From assembly GCA_019752375.1 (NCBI GenBank), contig JAIEMG010000195.1, positions 1 through 32,849 on the forward strand: a DNA stretch of 32,849 nt, in the 5' to 3' direction. Positions 7,603 to 15,103 of the stretch are shown here, piece by piece (within the stretch, counting starts at the first letter, position 1; every line of letters begins with the position of its first letter). This stretch comes from Gemmataceae bacterium (GTDB taxonomy: Bacteria > Planctomycetota > Planctomycetia > Gemmatales > Gemmataceae). Both the position numbers and the translations under genes were made by a program. The notes beneath the pieces are model-generated. The model was not told where the DNA came from. It saw only the letters and a program-made list of their open reading frames with translations, and did no database searches.

Positions 7603-10600
7603 TCACGCAAACAGCATCCCCGCGTATCCCACCACCCGGCTCTTGTCGCCCGTGACGTCGGCGGTCGTTGCGTAACCGACGCGTTCCGATTTTTTCCCCG
7701 CTCCGAGCAAGCGCAGGGTTTCCAGGACGATGACGGCCGGCGCCAGGCCGCACATGCTGATGTTGTTCCGCGTCACCGTGTCGTAGACCGTTGCGGGGTC
7801 GCAGCCGTCCAGCGCGGTCAGGGCCTGGGCGTCGAGCGCGCGGTTCTCGGCATCGGGAGCAAAGTGGTTCATGTCGCTCGAGATCAGCAGCAGCGGGCGC
7901 TCGGCGCGTTCGCGCATGACACTGGCCAACCCTTCCGCGAAGCGTTGGCAACCCTCCAGGTCCGTTTGGCCGACCGCGATGCCGACCACCTTGGTCGTCG
8001 GCGACAGACGGGCCAGTAACGGCAGCTCGACCTCGATGGCGTGCTCGCGCTGATGGGCGATGGCGTCCATTTCCAGTCCGGGAATGGCCTGGCTGAGTTG
8101 CCGGGCCAGCAGCCAGTCGGAACCGATTTGCATGCCGGGCAGCGACCAGGTCAGGTGCGGTGCGACGGCCCAGTCGACGCCGAGCTGCGTGTGCTTGGGA
8201 CCAATGACGATGACGGACTTCGGAATGTGCAGCCGACGCAGGACGGCGGCAGCGATATGGCCGGAGAAGCGCAAGCCGGCATGGGGCACCATCGCGGCGG
8301 GCCAGGACTCGGAGCGACGTTCGCCTTCAAGCAAGCGATCGACCGTGGCGGACAACGCCTCGTCCGTGGCATCGTAGAACGTGCCGGCGCATGCCGCGGG
8401 ACGAACGGCGCCGCCGCGAACCGGCTTGGGGACCGTCGACACCATCACCGGTTGCACATTGGTCAGTACGCCAAGGCTGCACACGGATGCAGCGCTCGGC
8501 TGGCGCACCTGCGCCTGGCGGGCGGATTCGGCGACCACCTCCGCGGCCGTGCGCGACGGATCGAAGACCAGGCCGACCTTGTTGCGTTCCATGACCATGG
8601 CGGCACGCGCGGTAGGGTCGAAGCCCGCCAGGTGCGGATCGGCGACGGTGCCGTGCAGCGCGGGCTCGTGCAGCACGGTGATGCCGACTTCGACGTTCTT
8701 GAGTACGTCCGGCTGCACGCGCTGCGCCGAAAGGTTTTGGGCCGCGGCCCGCAGCAGGGCGAACAGCGTCGATTGCAACGGGATGCCGGGCCGCATCGAC
8801 AGCTGACTGACCGTGTAAGCCTCCGCGGCGCCGGGTCGGCGCAGGTGTAGGATCAAGCCGTTGATGTTGCCGTCCGGAGCGCCCCAGAAATAGTAACTCG
8901 GCGTCGCGCCGCGCAGCAGATTGATCAGCTCGCGCCGGGAGAAGTCGGCAAATGCGGGCAAGTCTTCGGGCCGGCACACCGGGCGCGCGCCGTCGGTCGA
9001 GAGCCCGTCAGGGTCGCCGGCCCGCCCGCGCATCACCTCGCCCTCGAATGTCAGCAAGGTGGTGGAGTCGTCCTTCCAGGCGATCGGCGGCAACGAGGCT
9101 TTGAGGCACACCTGGTCGAGCAGCCGCCGCGTGTCCCACTGGTTCTCAATCGCCACGCTGGGCAGAAAGAGGGCACGGGCCTGGCCGCGCACGACCTGCA
9201 CGCCGTGCTTGCCCAGTTCAATCACCTTATGGCGATCCTCGCCGCGTGCCCGCACCGGTCGCAGGCTGTGCAGCACCCAAACCTCCATGTCGAGGTACTC
9301 CAGCTCGCCGCGCGATACCGGCGGGAAGCGCTCGTCTTCCCAGACGGTGCGGAAGACGGCCCGTTCGAGCGCTTCGTGCAGCGGCACGGGCTGGCCGAGC
9401 ATGCCGCAACACGCCCGCAGGTGGCGGCCGCGCTTGAGGCTGACGAAGGCCCCGGCGACGGTACACGCACGCAGCTCGGCGAGGTCGGTGGGAAAGCTCG
9501 GCGCGCCTCCGGATGCGGCGGCGTGCAGCATGCGGGCCGCTCCGGCCACGAGCTTTTCCTTCTGCATCGCGTTCAGGCTGGGCAGCGGCGGCGCGACGGC
9601 GCTGGGGTTCGACATGGTTCCTCTCGGTTCGTGGGAAGGCGGAGCATCGACAGTCGTCAGCGCGTAAAGCCGAGGCGATGCAGTCTCGATCGGGCGCGGC
9701 AAGCGGCCCCGGTAAGCCGCCTGACCGGTGCCGGTCCGAACCTCGGCGGGATCACTCGCCCACTTGCCGGGCAACTGCGTCTGACAGTGCGGACAGCGCC
9801 CCTCGGAGGTCAAATGATAGGCGCGAATGAGATAGCCGTGGCGTTCGATGACCGTCGCCCGGCACGAAGGACAGCGGGTGTCCTCCCACGGTCCGACCTT
9901 GCCCGGCAAGTTACCCGCGTAGACATAGCGCAGGCCCGCTTCGACGCCAATCTCCGCGGCGCGCACGAGCGCGTCCGGCGACGTCGCGTCCGGATCGGTC
10001 ATGCGATAGTCCTTGTGGAACGCCGTGATGTGCCAGGGAATATCGGGACTGACCGATGCCAGGAATCCGGCCGCGCGGCGCAATTCATCGGGGTCATCGT
10101 TGAAGCCGGGGATCACCAGCGTGACCACTTCGAGCCAGATGCCGCGCTCGTGGACCATGCGAATCGTCTGGGTGATGCTGTCGAGCGTGCCGCCCAGGCT
10201 GCGATAGCGGGCATCCTGGAAGCTCTTCAGATCGACCTTGTAGGCCACAATCCACGGGCGCAGGTAGTCGAGCACTTCGGGCGTGGCGTTGCCGTTGGAG
10301 ACGAAAGCACAGTCGAAGCCGGCCATGGTCGCCGCACTGAAGACGCCGACCGCCCATTCCGCGGTGATGAGCGGCTCGTTGTAACTGCTGACGACCAGCC
10401 GTGCCCGCTCGCGGCGAGCAACGTCCACGAGCTGCTCGGGTGTGAAGGCCCGGATCGGTGCGACGGATTCCGTGTCCCGCAATGCCTGGGACGTCAGCCA
10501 GTTCTGGCAATACGAGCAGTGCAGGTCGCAACCCATCATTCCGAACGTCAGGGCATCACATCCCGGATGGACGTGAAAGAACGGCTTCTTCTCGACGGGA

Positions 10601-10824
10601 TCGCACTGCAATCCGGCCACATAGCCAAAGGGGACGCGAAACTCGCCCCGGTCGTTGAAGCGCACCTTGCAGATGCCACGCAGCCCATCGCCCACCAGGC
10701 AGCGATGTCCGCACGCAAGACAGCGGACCCGCTCGCCCTCGACGCGGCACAGTTCCGCCGCGCCGAGCGTCGTGTGCCGGTCGAGCAGATCGGCGAGCGG
10801 TTCATTGGCAACGCGCGTCTTCAT
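7603..10824 (-). CDS. AmmeMemoRadiSam triple fusion: radical SAM - AMMECR1 - MEMO1
   Basis: One 1073-residue frame carries all three partners of the AmmeMemoRadiSam system. Residues 1-370 are the radical-SAM protein: Cys-rich N-terminus (CLACGHRC), the [4Fe-4S] motif Cys99-x3-Cys103-x2-Cys106 (CDLHCSYC), and zinc-like CPSC/CPHC pairs at its end. Residues about 415-610 are AMMECR1-like (LRACCGMLG from 469, then ELEYLDMEVWVL). Residues about 620-800 resemble a second, degenerate AMMECR1 copy (VEVGITVLHEPALHG, RNKVGLVFDP). Residues about 810-1073 are MEMO1-like, with His848 (PHAGLRFSG), EHAIEVELP, SSDMNHF and Cys1025 at the expected metal-site positions. These proteins are usually separate but adjacent genes; their substrate is unknown. 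An internal ATG at 9615, with GAGAGG just upstream, could also start a separate AMMECR1-MEMO1 product. No stop separates the parts. Confidence 0.88.
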   Translation of the reverse strand: MKTRVANEPLADLLDRHTTLGAAELCRVEGERVRCLACGHRCLVGDGLRGICKVRFNDRGEFRVPFGYVAGLQCDPVEKKPFFHVHPGCDALTFGMMGCDLHCSYCQNWLTSQALRDTESVAPIRAFTPEQLVDVARRERARLVVSSYNEPLITAEWAVGVFSAATMAGFDCAFVSNGNATPEVLDYLRPWIVAYKVDLKSFQDARYRSLGGTLDSITQTIRMVHERGIWLEVVTLVIPGFNDDPDELRRAAGFLASVSPDIPWHITAFHKDYRMTDPDATSPDALVRAAEIGVEAGLRYVYAGNLPGKVGPWEDTRCPSCRATVIERHGYLIRAYHLTSEGRCPHCQTQLPGKWASDPAEVRTGTGQAAYRGRLPRPIETASPRLYALTTVDAPPSHEPRGTMSNPSAVAPPLPSLNAMQKEKLVAGAARMLHAAASGGAPSFPTDLAELRACTVAGAFVSLKRGRHLRACCGMLGQPVPLHEALERAVFRTVWEDERFPPVSRGELEYLDMEVWVLHSLRPVRARGEDRHKVIELGKHGVQVVRGQARALFLPSVAIENQWDTRRLLDQVCLKASLPPIAWKDDSTTLLTFEGEVMRGRAGDPDGLSTDGARPVCRPEDLPAFADFSRRELINLLRGATPSYYFWGAPDGNINGLILHLRRPGAAEAYTVSQLSMRPGIPLQSTLFALLRAAAQNLSAQRVQPDVLKNVEVGITVLHEPALHGTVADPHLAGFDPTARAAMVMERNKVGLVFDPSRTAAEVVAESARQAQVRQPSAASVCSLGVLTNVQPVMVSTVPKPVRGGAVRPAACAGTFYDATDEALSATVDRLLEGERRSESWPAAMVPHAGLRFSGHIAAAVLRRLHIPKSVIVIGPKHTQLGVDWAVAPHLTWSLPGMQIGSDWLLARQLSQAIPGLEMDAIAHQREHAIEVELPLLARLSPTTKVVGIAVGQTDLEGCQRFAEGLASVMRERAERPLLLISSDMNHFAPDAENRALDAQALTALDGCDPATVYDTVTRNNISMCGLAPAVIVLETLRLLGAGKKSERVGYATTADVTGDKSRVVGYAGMLFA

Positions 10825-10955
10825 TCCGGCAGGAACTCCCGACCCTGAATTTCCGTACTCGCAAGCCTTTACGCACTACAGAAAGTCTATCGTCGGATCG
10901 GCTGCGCAACCAGCGGACATGCCGTCGGGTTATGAGGCACGCCGCAAGCGACGAA

Positions 10956-10998
10956 ACGCAACGGGCCGGGCATCGAAGGGTTGCCCAGCCCGTTGCGT
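10956..10998. repeat. Long near-perfect hairpin upstream of the AmmeMemoRadiSam gene
   Basis: Two 17-base arms (ACGCAACGGGCCGGGCA and TGCCCAGCCCGTTGCGT) flank a 9-base loop with one non-Watson-Crick position, which becomes a G-U pair in the minus-strand RNA. It lies about 130 bp upstream of the fusion gene's start. Neither side carries a clear T-tract. It could be a leader structure, a terminator for a lost upstream gene, or a repeat; the sequence does not decide. Confidence 0.5.
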
Positions 10999-11034
10999 GT
11001 GGCAGTTGGATCAGCGTCGGCAATAAGCTACCCG

Positions 11035-11094
11035 AGTGGGCCGGACATTTCTGTCCGGCCGGGACCACGCACGGACAGGAATGTCCGTGCCACT
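11035..11094. repeat. REP-like double-hairpin element
   Basis: Two adjacent 9-bp hairpins with 4-base loops (GGCCGGACA-TTTC-TGTCCGGCC at 11039-11060 and GCACGGACA-GGAA-TGTCCGTGC at 11069-11090) are enclosed by AGTGG and CCACT. The second hairpin is roughly the reverse complement of the first, so the whole element is itself an imperfect inverted repeat. It starts with GTGG and ends with CCAC, as do the repeats beside the RAYT at 16.5-17.5 kb, although the stem sequences differ. This is the layout of REP/BIME elements mobilised by RAYT transposases. Confidence 0.6.
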
Positions 11095-11454
11095 GGAAAT
11101 GAACCTCGCACGGGTCGTCCATTTCCGGCGTAATCCCTAACTAACGCCTCGGTCGATGGGTGTTTTCACTGAATACTCGCTACGTCGTCGCCTCGGACTG
11201 CTGCACCCACCCCAGCGTCCAGTGCTCGCTTCGCCCCTGTAGATTGCAATCATTCCATGCAATCTTGCCCGAAAATGAGGCGTCCGCACGGCCGTCCTTC
11301 GGTCTCTTGTTCTCGGGATTACGATCTATAAGTCGATTTGCGGCAATGAGTTGAGCGTTCCGGCGCGCGCCACGCGCCGCGCCGGCACACCTCTTGCAAT
11401 GCCGTGCCCCAGCTTACTCTCCCGCTCGCCCGCTGGTGCCGAGGTGAAACTCCT
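11095..11454. other. Intergenic stretch with two palindromes, no gene recognised
   Basis: I see no supportable coding region in this stretch. It holds an exact 10-base palindrome GATTGCAATC at 11242-11251, whose first half is repeated inverted at 11258-11264 (TGCAATC). This could be a protein-binding site. There is also an 8-bp hairpin (CCGGCGCG / CGCGCCGG, 11360-11385) about 70 bp before the small secreted-protein gene. A weak -10-like TATAAG lies near 11330, with no convincing -35. Confidence 0.35.
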
Positions 11455-11751
11455 TTGAAGACTCCCACCATCGTTCTGATTGCGTGCTTGACTCTGCCGG
11501 GTTGGTCCGAGGGGAGTACCACGAACCCGAAGGAAACTTCAGTTCGCGCAGCCGATCCTCTTCCCCTGCCCACCAAGCAGCAGGGCAAGAACGGGGCCCG
11601 AGAGCAATTCCGTGTGACCGACGACACCGAGGTCCTGCTCGACGGCAAGCCCTGCAAGTTCCGGCAAGTGCCGGCCAGCGCCACGATTCTGCACATGGAT
11701 GTGGCGGCGGATGGCAAGTCCGTCTTGAAAATCCATTTCCGCAGCAAGTGA
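11455..11751 (+). CDS. Small secreted protein of unknown function
   Basis: A 98-residue product is predicted from a TTG start at 11455, with GAGGTG ten bases upstream. This start gives a clean signal peptide (LKTPTIVLIACLTLPGWSEG), whereas starting at the ATG at 11404 would put a charged segment before it. The mature part ends in a compact block reading EVLLDGKPCKFRQVPASATI and then LHMDVAADGKSVLKIHFRSK. It resembles short exported planctomycete proteins that I cannot name. No catalytic motif is visible. It stands alone between intergenic hairpins and a convergent NTF2-like gene. The coding call rests on the signal peptide, ribosome site and regular beta-strand pattern. Confidence 0.6.
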   Translation: MKTPTIVLIACLTLPGWSEGSTTNPKETSVRAADPLPLPTKQQGKNGAREQFRVTDDTEVLLDGKPCKFRQVPASATILHMDVAADGKSVLKIHFRSK

Positions 11752-11919
11752 TCGTGAGTGCTTTGTCCCGCGACCGGCATCGGAGACTTCCCGAATCTCC
11801 GCATGTCCGACGAGCGGACGCATGAACCGTTTGGAAACGCCGCCTGGGTTTCCTTGTCGATGATTCCGCTTGCCCCAGCCCTGACCGACGGGTCATAATG
11901 GGACTGGGAGCGGCGCATG

Positions 11920-12462
11920 TCAACTCTTGGCAAGGCAACTTCTGTCTGCCTCGTCCATCTGACGGCGGTCATGACCGCGATCGCCGTCCCTCCACTCGAT
12001 CAGCCAGAAGCGGTTCTCGAACACCTTCCAGCCAGCATCCGTCCTCCGTAATTGAAAGACCTCATCGGCAATGGACGTACCCTCCGCCGCGCGCTTGGTG
12101 GTGCGGCACCGCAACACCGCCCGGTCGCCCGCGACCTCCGTCCGGACGTTCTCGTAGGTCAGCTTGACGTCCTTGGGTCGTTCGGCGCGACACTTCGTGC
12201 GGACGGTCGCCTCCAGTTGGGCGCGGCTCCAGATGGTGTCGTACACGCTGGCCGTTTCGGCGCGGCTGTACACCAGCTTCGCATCGGCGGCCCAGATCGT
12301 GATATACCCGTCGAACTCGTGGCGTTCGATGCCGGCCCGCTGGGAGTCCTGAACGAGCTTTACGATGTCCGACCCGTCATCGGCCCAGGCGCGAGGCATC
12401 CCCGTGAGCGGTACCGCAAGGAGGGTGAGCAGCGCACAAGTCCGAAGGGCAAGGGGTCGCAT
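11920..12462 (-). CDS. Secreted NTF2-like (SnoaL/SgcJ-type) protein
   Basis: This 180-residue protein has a signal peptide (MRPLALRTCALLTLLAVPLTG ending near AWA) followed by a single NTF2-like domain. A helix with QDSQRAGIERHEFDGYITIWAADAKLVY leads into the cone-shaped sheet (DVKLTYENVRTEVAGDRAVLRCRTT ... DEVFQLRRTDAGWKVFENRFWLIEW). This order, with the pattern DGYITIWAADA and GWKV, is typical of SnoaL/SgcJ-type polyketide cyclase-like and ketosteroid-isomerase-like folds. Exported planctomycete members have no assigned reaction. CTGGAG lies seven bases before the ATG. The gene follows the small membrane protein gene by about 90 bp on the same strand. Confidence 0.75.
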   Translation of the reverse strand: MRPLALRTCALLTLLAVPLTGMPRAWADDGSDIVKLVQDSQRAGIERHEFDGYITIWAADAKLVYSRAETASVYDTIWSRAQLEATVRTKCRAERPKDVKLTYENVRTEVAGDRAVLRCRTTKRAAEGTSIADEVFQLRRTDAGWKVFENRFWLIEWRDGDRGHDRRQMDEADRSCLAKS

Positions 12463-12555
12463 GGAATGCTCCAGATGACAGGAGACGGAATGAGCGTAGC
12501 GTGGAAGTATAACGGCGTCTTCGGTCGATGGCGATGGCGTATGCCAGCTGAGGAT

Positions 12556-12840
12556 TTACTCGCCGTGGAGCTTCCACAGCAACCACCCATTGAGAAGCAC
12601 GAGAAAGGCAGTGGCGAACTTGTTGGCGACGGACCAGCGCTTGAGCTGCCCTTCGGCATCTGGCACCTCGTAGTATACGTCGCCGGTGAACAGGACCGCG
12701 GCGAGCCAGACGGCGAACGGAACGGTGGTGATTGGGCCCAGCAACTGAAACCACAGCCCACACCCGGTGGCCACCCACAACCAACGGCTAACCACCGCAT
12801 GCCGGCGCCAGCGCGGCACGTCATCGTAATGTCGGTACAT
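12556..12840 (-). CDS. Small two-helix membrane protein of unknown function
   Basis: The predicted product is 94 residues. The ATG at 12840 (MYRHYDDVPRWRRHAVVSRW) was preferred over one at 12897 because the extra N-terminus is uncharacteristic of a membrane protein start. Two hydrophobic segments are visible (WLWVATGCGLWFQLLGPITTVPFAVWLAAVLF as a hairpin, and FATAFLVLLNGWLLW near the end), separated by a soluble loop (GDVYYEVPDAEGQLKRWSVANK). I do not recognise the family. It precedes the NTF2-like gene and may share its transcript. Confidence 0.55.
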   Translation of the reverse strand: MYRHYDDVPRWRRHAVVSRWLWVATGCGLWFQLLGPITTVPFAVWLAAVLFTGDVYYEVPDAEGQLKRWSVANKFATAFLVLLNGWLLWKLHGE

Positions 12841-13197
12841 GATCACTTGTTGAATTTTGGCCGCGCTGATCCCTCGGACAAGTCCGCGGGCCAGCAAACT
12901 TCCAGTATCCAGGTGAATGCCAGGCTTCGCAAGACGTCACACGGCAACCGTGATCGAGGCGCTCTGGAAACGTACCCGTTGCTCCGTCGGCCATCCCTGC
13001 CTTCGGACCGTCCAGGATGGTGAATTCCTGACCGCTGCGCGGCCGTGGCGTCGTGGCGGGTAGGCGAAGATAATCGTGGATGCCCTCCACCTGGAAAGGT
13101 AGACTTTTCTCTGCCGCTGATGCCGAGAACGCAATACGCCCGAGTGCATTCGCCTCGCCGTAGGTCCGCCAGGGGGCCTCCGGCCGAGGAACAGCCC
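12841..13197. other. Intergenic stretch, nothing recognised
   Basis: Both strands stay open in places, but none of the readings has a ribosome site together with a recognisable domain. I see no tRNA, terminator or repeat family here. It ends at the ribosome binding site of the zinc-ribbon gene fragment. It may be decayed DNA at the edge of the restriction-modification island. Confidence 0.3.
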
Positions 13198-13285
13198 ATG
13201 CTCCGAGTGACCTGCGCCTCGTGCGGGCAAGACCTGGCCGTCCGCGAGGAATTCGCCGGAAAAACAAGTAAGTGTCCCCGCTGTG
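13198..13285 (+). pseudogene. 5' fragment of a zinc-ribbon protein gene, probably a Ser/Thr kinase
   Basis: A good ribosome site (GAGGAA, eight bases upstream) and an ATG start a zinc ribbon reading MLRVTCASCGQDLAVREEF and then AGKTSKCPRC. This is the same module, CxxC-x(7)-EFAGK-x(2)-KCPxC, that opens the kinase at 27911 in this window (EQFAGRSSKCPTC). Immediately after the second CxxC the homology stops and the DNA becomes an integrase fragment in another frame. Reading on from this start gives a Ser/Cys/Ala-rich out-of-frame tail ending near 13551. It is the intact 5' end of a gene cut off by recombination. Confidence 0.6.
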
Positions 13286-13655
13286 CCCAGCCAAAAGCCG
13301 CCGCAAGGACGTGGTGCCGATCCTGCCCGAAGTGCTGCCCATCGTGCGCAAGCTCTGGGAGCAGCTGCCGAAACCGACCAGCCGCATGTTCCCCCGCATC
13401 GCCCGCACAGAGACCCTGCACAAGGACATCGAGCGTGCCGGCATCGTGCGCATCGACGGCGAAGGCCGGTGCCTCGACTTCCATTCGCTGCGCTATTTCT
13501 TCTGCACCGTCCTCGCCCGGCAGCTGCCCATCCAGGTCGTCCGCTTGCTGATGCGGCAAAAGAACATCAAGGAAACGTGTGATTTGTACATGGACCTGGG
13601 GCTGACGGACGTGAACGAGGCGGTGTTGCAGCTGCCGGCACTGTCTCTCAATTGA
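13275..13655 (+). pseudogene. 3' fragment of a tyrosine recombinase (phage-type integrase)
   Basis: About 125 residues remain, corresponding to the second half of a tyrosine-recombinase catalytic domain: SRRKDVVPILPEVLPIVRKL (the Lys beta-hairpin), LDFHSLRYFFCTVLARQLP (the HxLR box) and, near the end, TCDLYMDLGL with the likely nucleophilic Tyr. The N-terminal core-binding domain and the first catalytic Arg are missing, so it cannot work alone. Its stop is only 17 bp from the convergent hsdS stop. Its position at the edge of the restriction-modification locus, opposite a tRNA gene, suggests it is a relic of the element that brought the locus in. Confidence 0.7.
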
Positions 13656-13672
13656 CTGGGCAGCGGGGCCTC

Positions 13673-15103
13673 TCAGTCTGCAGACTTGCGGCGGCGAACA
13701 GCGCGCTTGCCCGGCTTCTTCTTCCCATTCGCCTGCCCGGCCCGCTCCGCCCGGATGCGCTCCAGGAGCACAGACGCCGGTTCGTAGTCACGCCCTTCGC
13801 GGCGAGCTAGCTCGGCTTCGGTCGGGACCAGCTCGCCGCGGAAGGCCTTGGCCAGGATTGCCTGGGTCAACTTCTCCACTCGCGCCGTCGCCACGGCTAC
13901 CTGCTTCTCAATAGTGTCGGCCAACTTGAACAGGGCCTCGACACGGCGGACGATTTCGTATTGTTCTGCAAGCGGAGGAAGCGGCAAATTTATGGCACGA
14001 AGGTCTTTTTGACTCACCTTATGAATACCTGCTGTGGTGTGCGCCGCATCCTCGATCTGTTCGCGAATGATCGGAGCCGCCCAAGTGAGGGCGAGAAACT
14101 CGGGAAGGATACGAGTCTTGTCCGGCCGTATTCGGATCAACGTGTCAGGGTAGGCGACTTGGTCTGGCTCTTCAACGATCAAACCACCTCGACCTACAAG
14201 ATTCAGCGAACCATTACCACGGCTGACAAGAAAATCGCCCCGCGTCACCAGAAATGGCTTTGCATCCTCAATCGACCAATCGCCAAGCTTCCGCTGGCGC
14301 AAATCGATCTTACCGCCCCTCAGAGCGGTTAGGCGAAGCACCGGAAAGCCGAGACCTATGGCATCAACCACTGATCGGCCATTGGCAAGTGGTTCGCTAA
14401 GTAGCGCTTCCAGCTTTTCTTGATGCCAACCATTTAGAATTTCATCAAGTCCCACGACATCAGCTAACCGCAAATCCGCCGTCAGCCGACCCGAGCACGC
14501 CGCGGCCAGCACCGACTGCCGGAATCGCTTCAAGATTGCCGGCACCTTGGCCAGCCGCTGCCGGGCGGCGTTCACGCGGGCCAGCAATGCCTCGACCTTG
14601 GCGACAATGCGTTGCTGCTCAGGAAGCGGGGGGATGGGTATCTCTGTCGTCTCCAGGAAGGCAGCAGGCACGCGCTTCTGGCCAACCGAACCAGTCATTT
14701 CCTGTTCCGCCGCCCGGCGAAATGACTCTTGTCGGACGAAGTAGTAGACATATTCAGGGAGAACAGCACCCACCGAGCGTAGCACATGAAACTCAGTCGA
14801 TCCGAAGCCAAGCCCATTCAATAGGCCCCGAGCAATCGCGGCTTTGCCGTTCTCCATGCACGGCGTGATCTTAGCCATTATCACGTCTTCATTACGGAAG
14901 GCCGTAAAACCCTTCCTGACATCCAAGAAAGGCCGGGGTAGCGGGTTGGCGATGGTCCCCTGCTCAGCATCGACAGCCGGCATGGGCACGAACGTGACAG
15001 GAGTATCGGGCGGCAAAGCATCAACCGGAGGTTTGGGCGGGTTGATGACGCAAGCGTCAACGAGGGGTGCCATGGCCCATCCGTCCGCCAACTCGTCGCT
15101 CAT
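13673..15103 (-). CDS. hsdS: Type I restriction-modification specificity subunit HsdS
   Basis: This 476-residue protein recognises the bipartite DNA target of the type I enzyme. It has two target-recognition halves, each ending in the conserved helix region: IPIPPLPEQQRIVAKVEALL at about residue 155, and NLPLPPLAEQYEIVRRVEAL at about 365. The predicted coiled spacer helices follow each (NAARQRLAKVPAILKRFRQSV; ATARVEKLTQAILAKAF). The tail is very basic (KKKPGKRAVRRRK). The ATG overlaps the hsdM stop by 4 bp, so the two are translationally coupled. Length and layout are normal. The recognised sequence cannot be predicted. Confidence 0.93.
   Translation of the reverse strand: MSDELADGWAMAPLVDACVINPPKPPVDALPPDTPVTFVPMPAVDAEQGTIANPLPRPFLDVRKGFTAFRNEDVIMAKITPCMENGKAAIARGLLNGLGFGSTEFHVLRSVGAVLPEYVYYFVRQESFRRAAEQEMTGSVGQKRVPAAFLETTEIPIPPLPEQQRIVAKVEALLARVNAARQRLAKVPAILKRFRQSVLAAACSGRLTADLRLADVVGLDEILNGWHQEKLEALLSEPLANGRSVVDAIGLGFPVLRLTALRGGKIDLRQRKLGDWSIEDAKPFLVTRGDFLVSRGNGSLNLVGRGGLIVEEPDQVAYPDTLIRIRPDKTRILPEFLALTWAAPIIREQIEDAAHTTAGIHKVSQKDLRAINLPLPPLAEQYEIVRRVEALFKLADTIEKQVAVATARVEKLTQAILAKAFRGELVPTEAELARREGRDYEPASVLLERIRAERAGQANGKKKPGKRAVRRRKSAD

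Noticed and set aside
9205..10848. Long plus-strand open frame (547 codons) opposite the AmmeMemoRadiSam gene
   Set aside because: It is antisense to well-conserved radical-SAM and AMMECR1 sequence, has no recognisable domain, and is an expected shadow in high-GC DNA.
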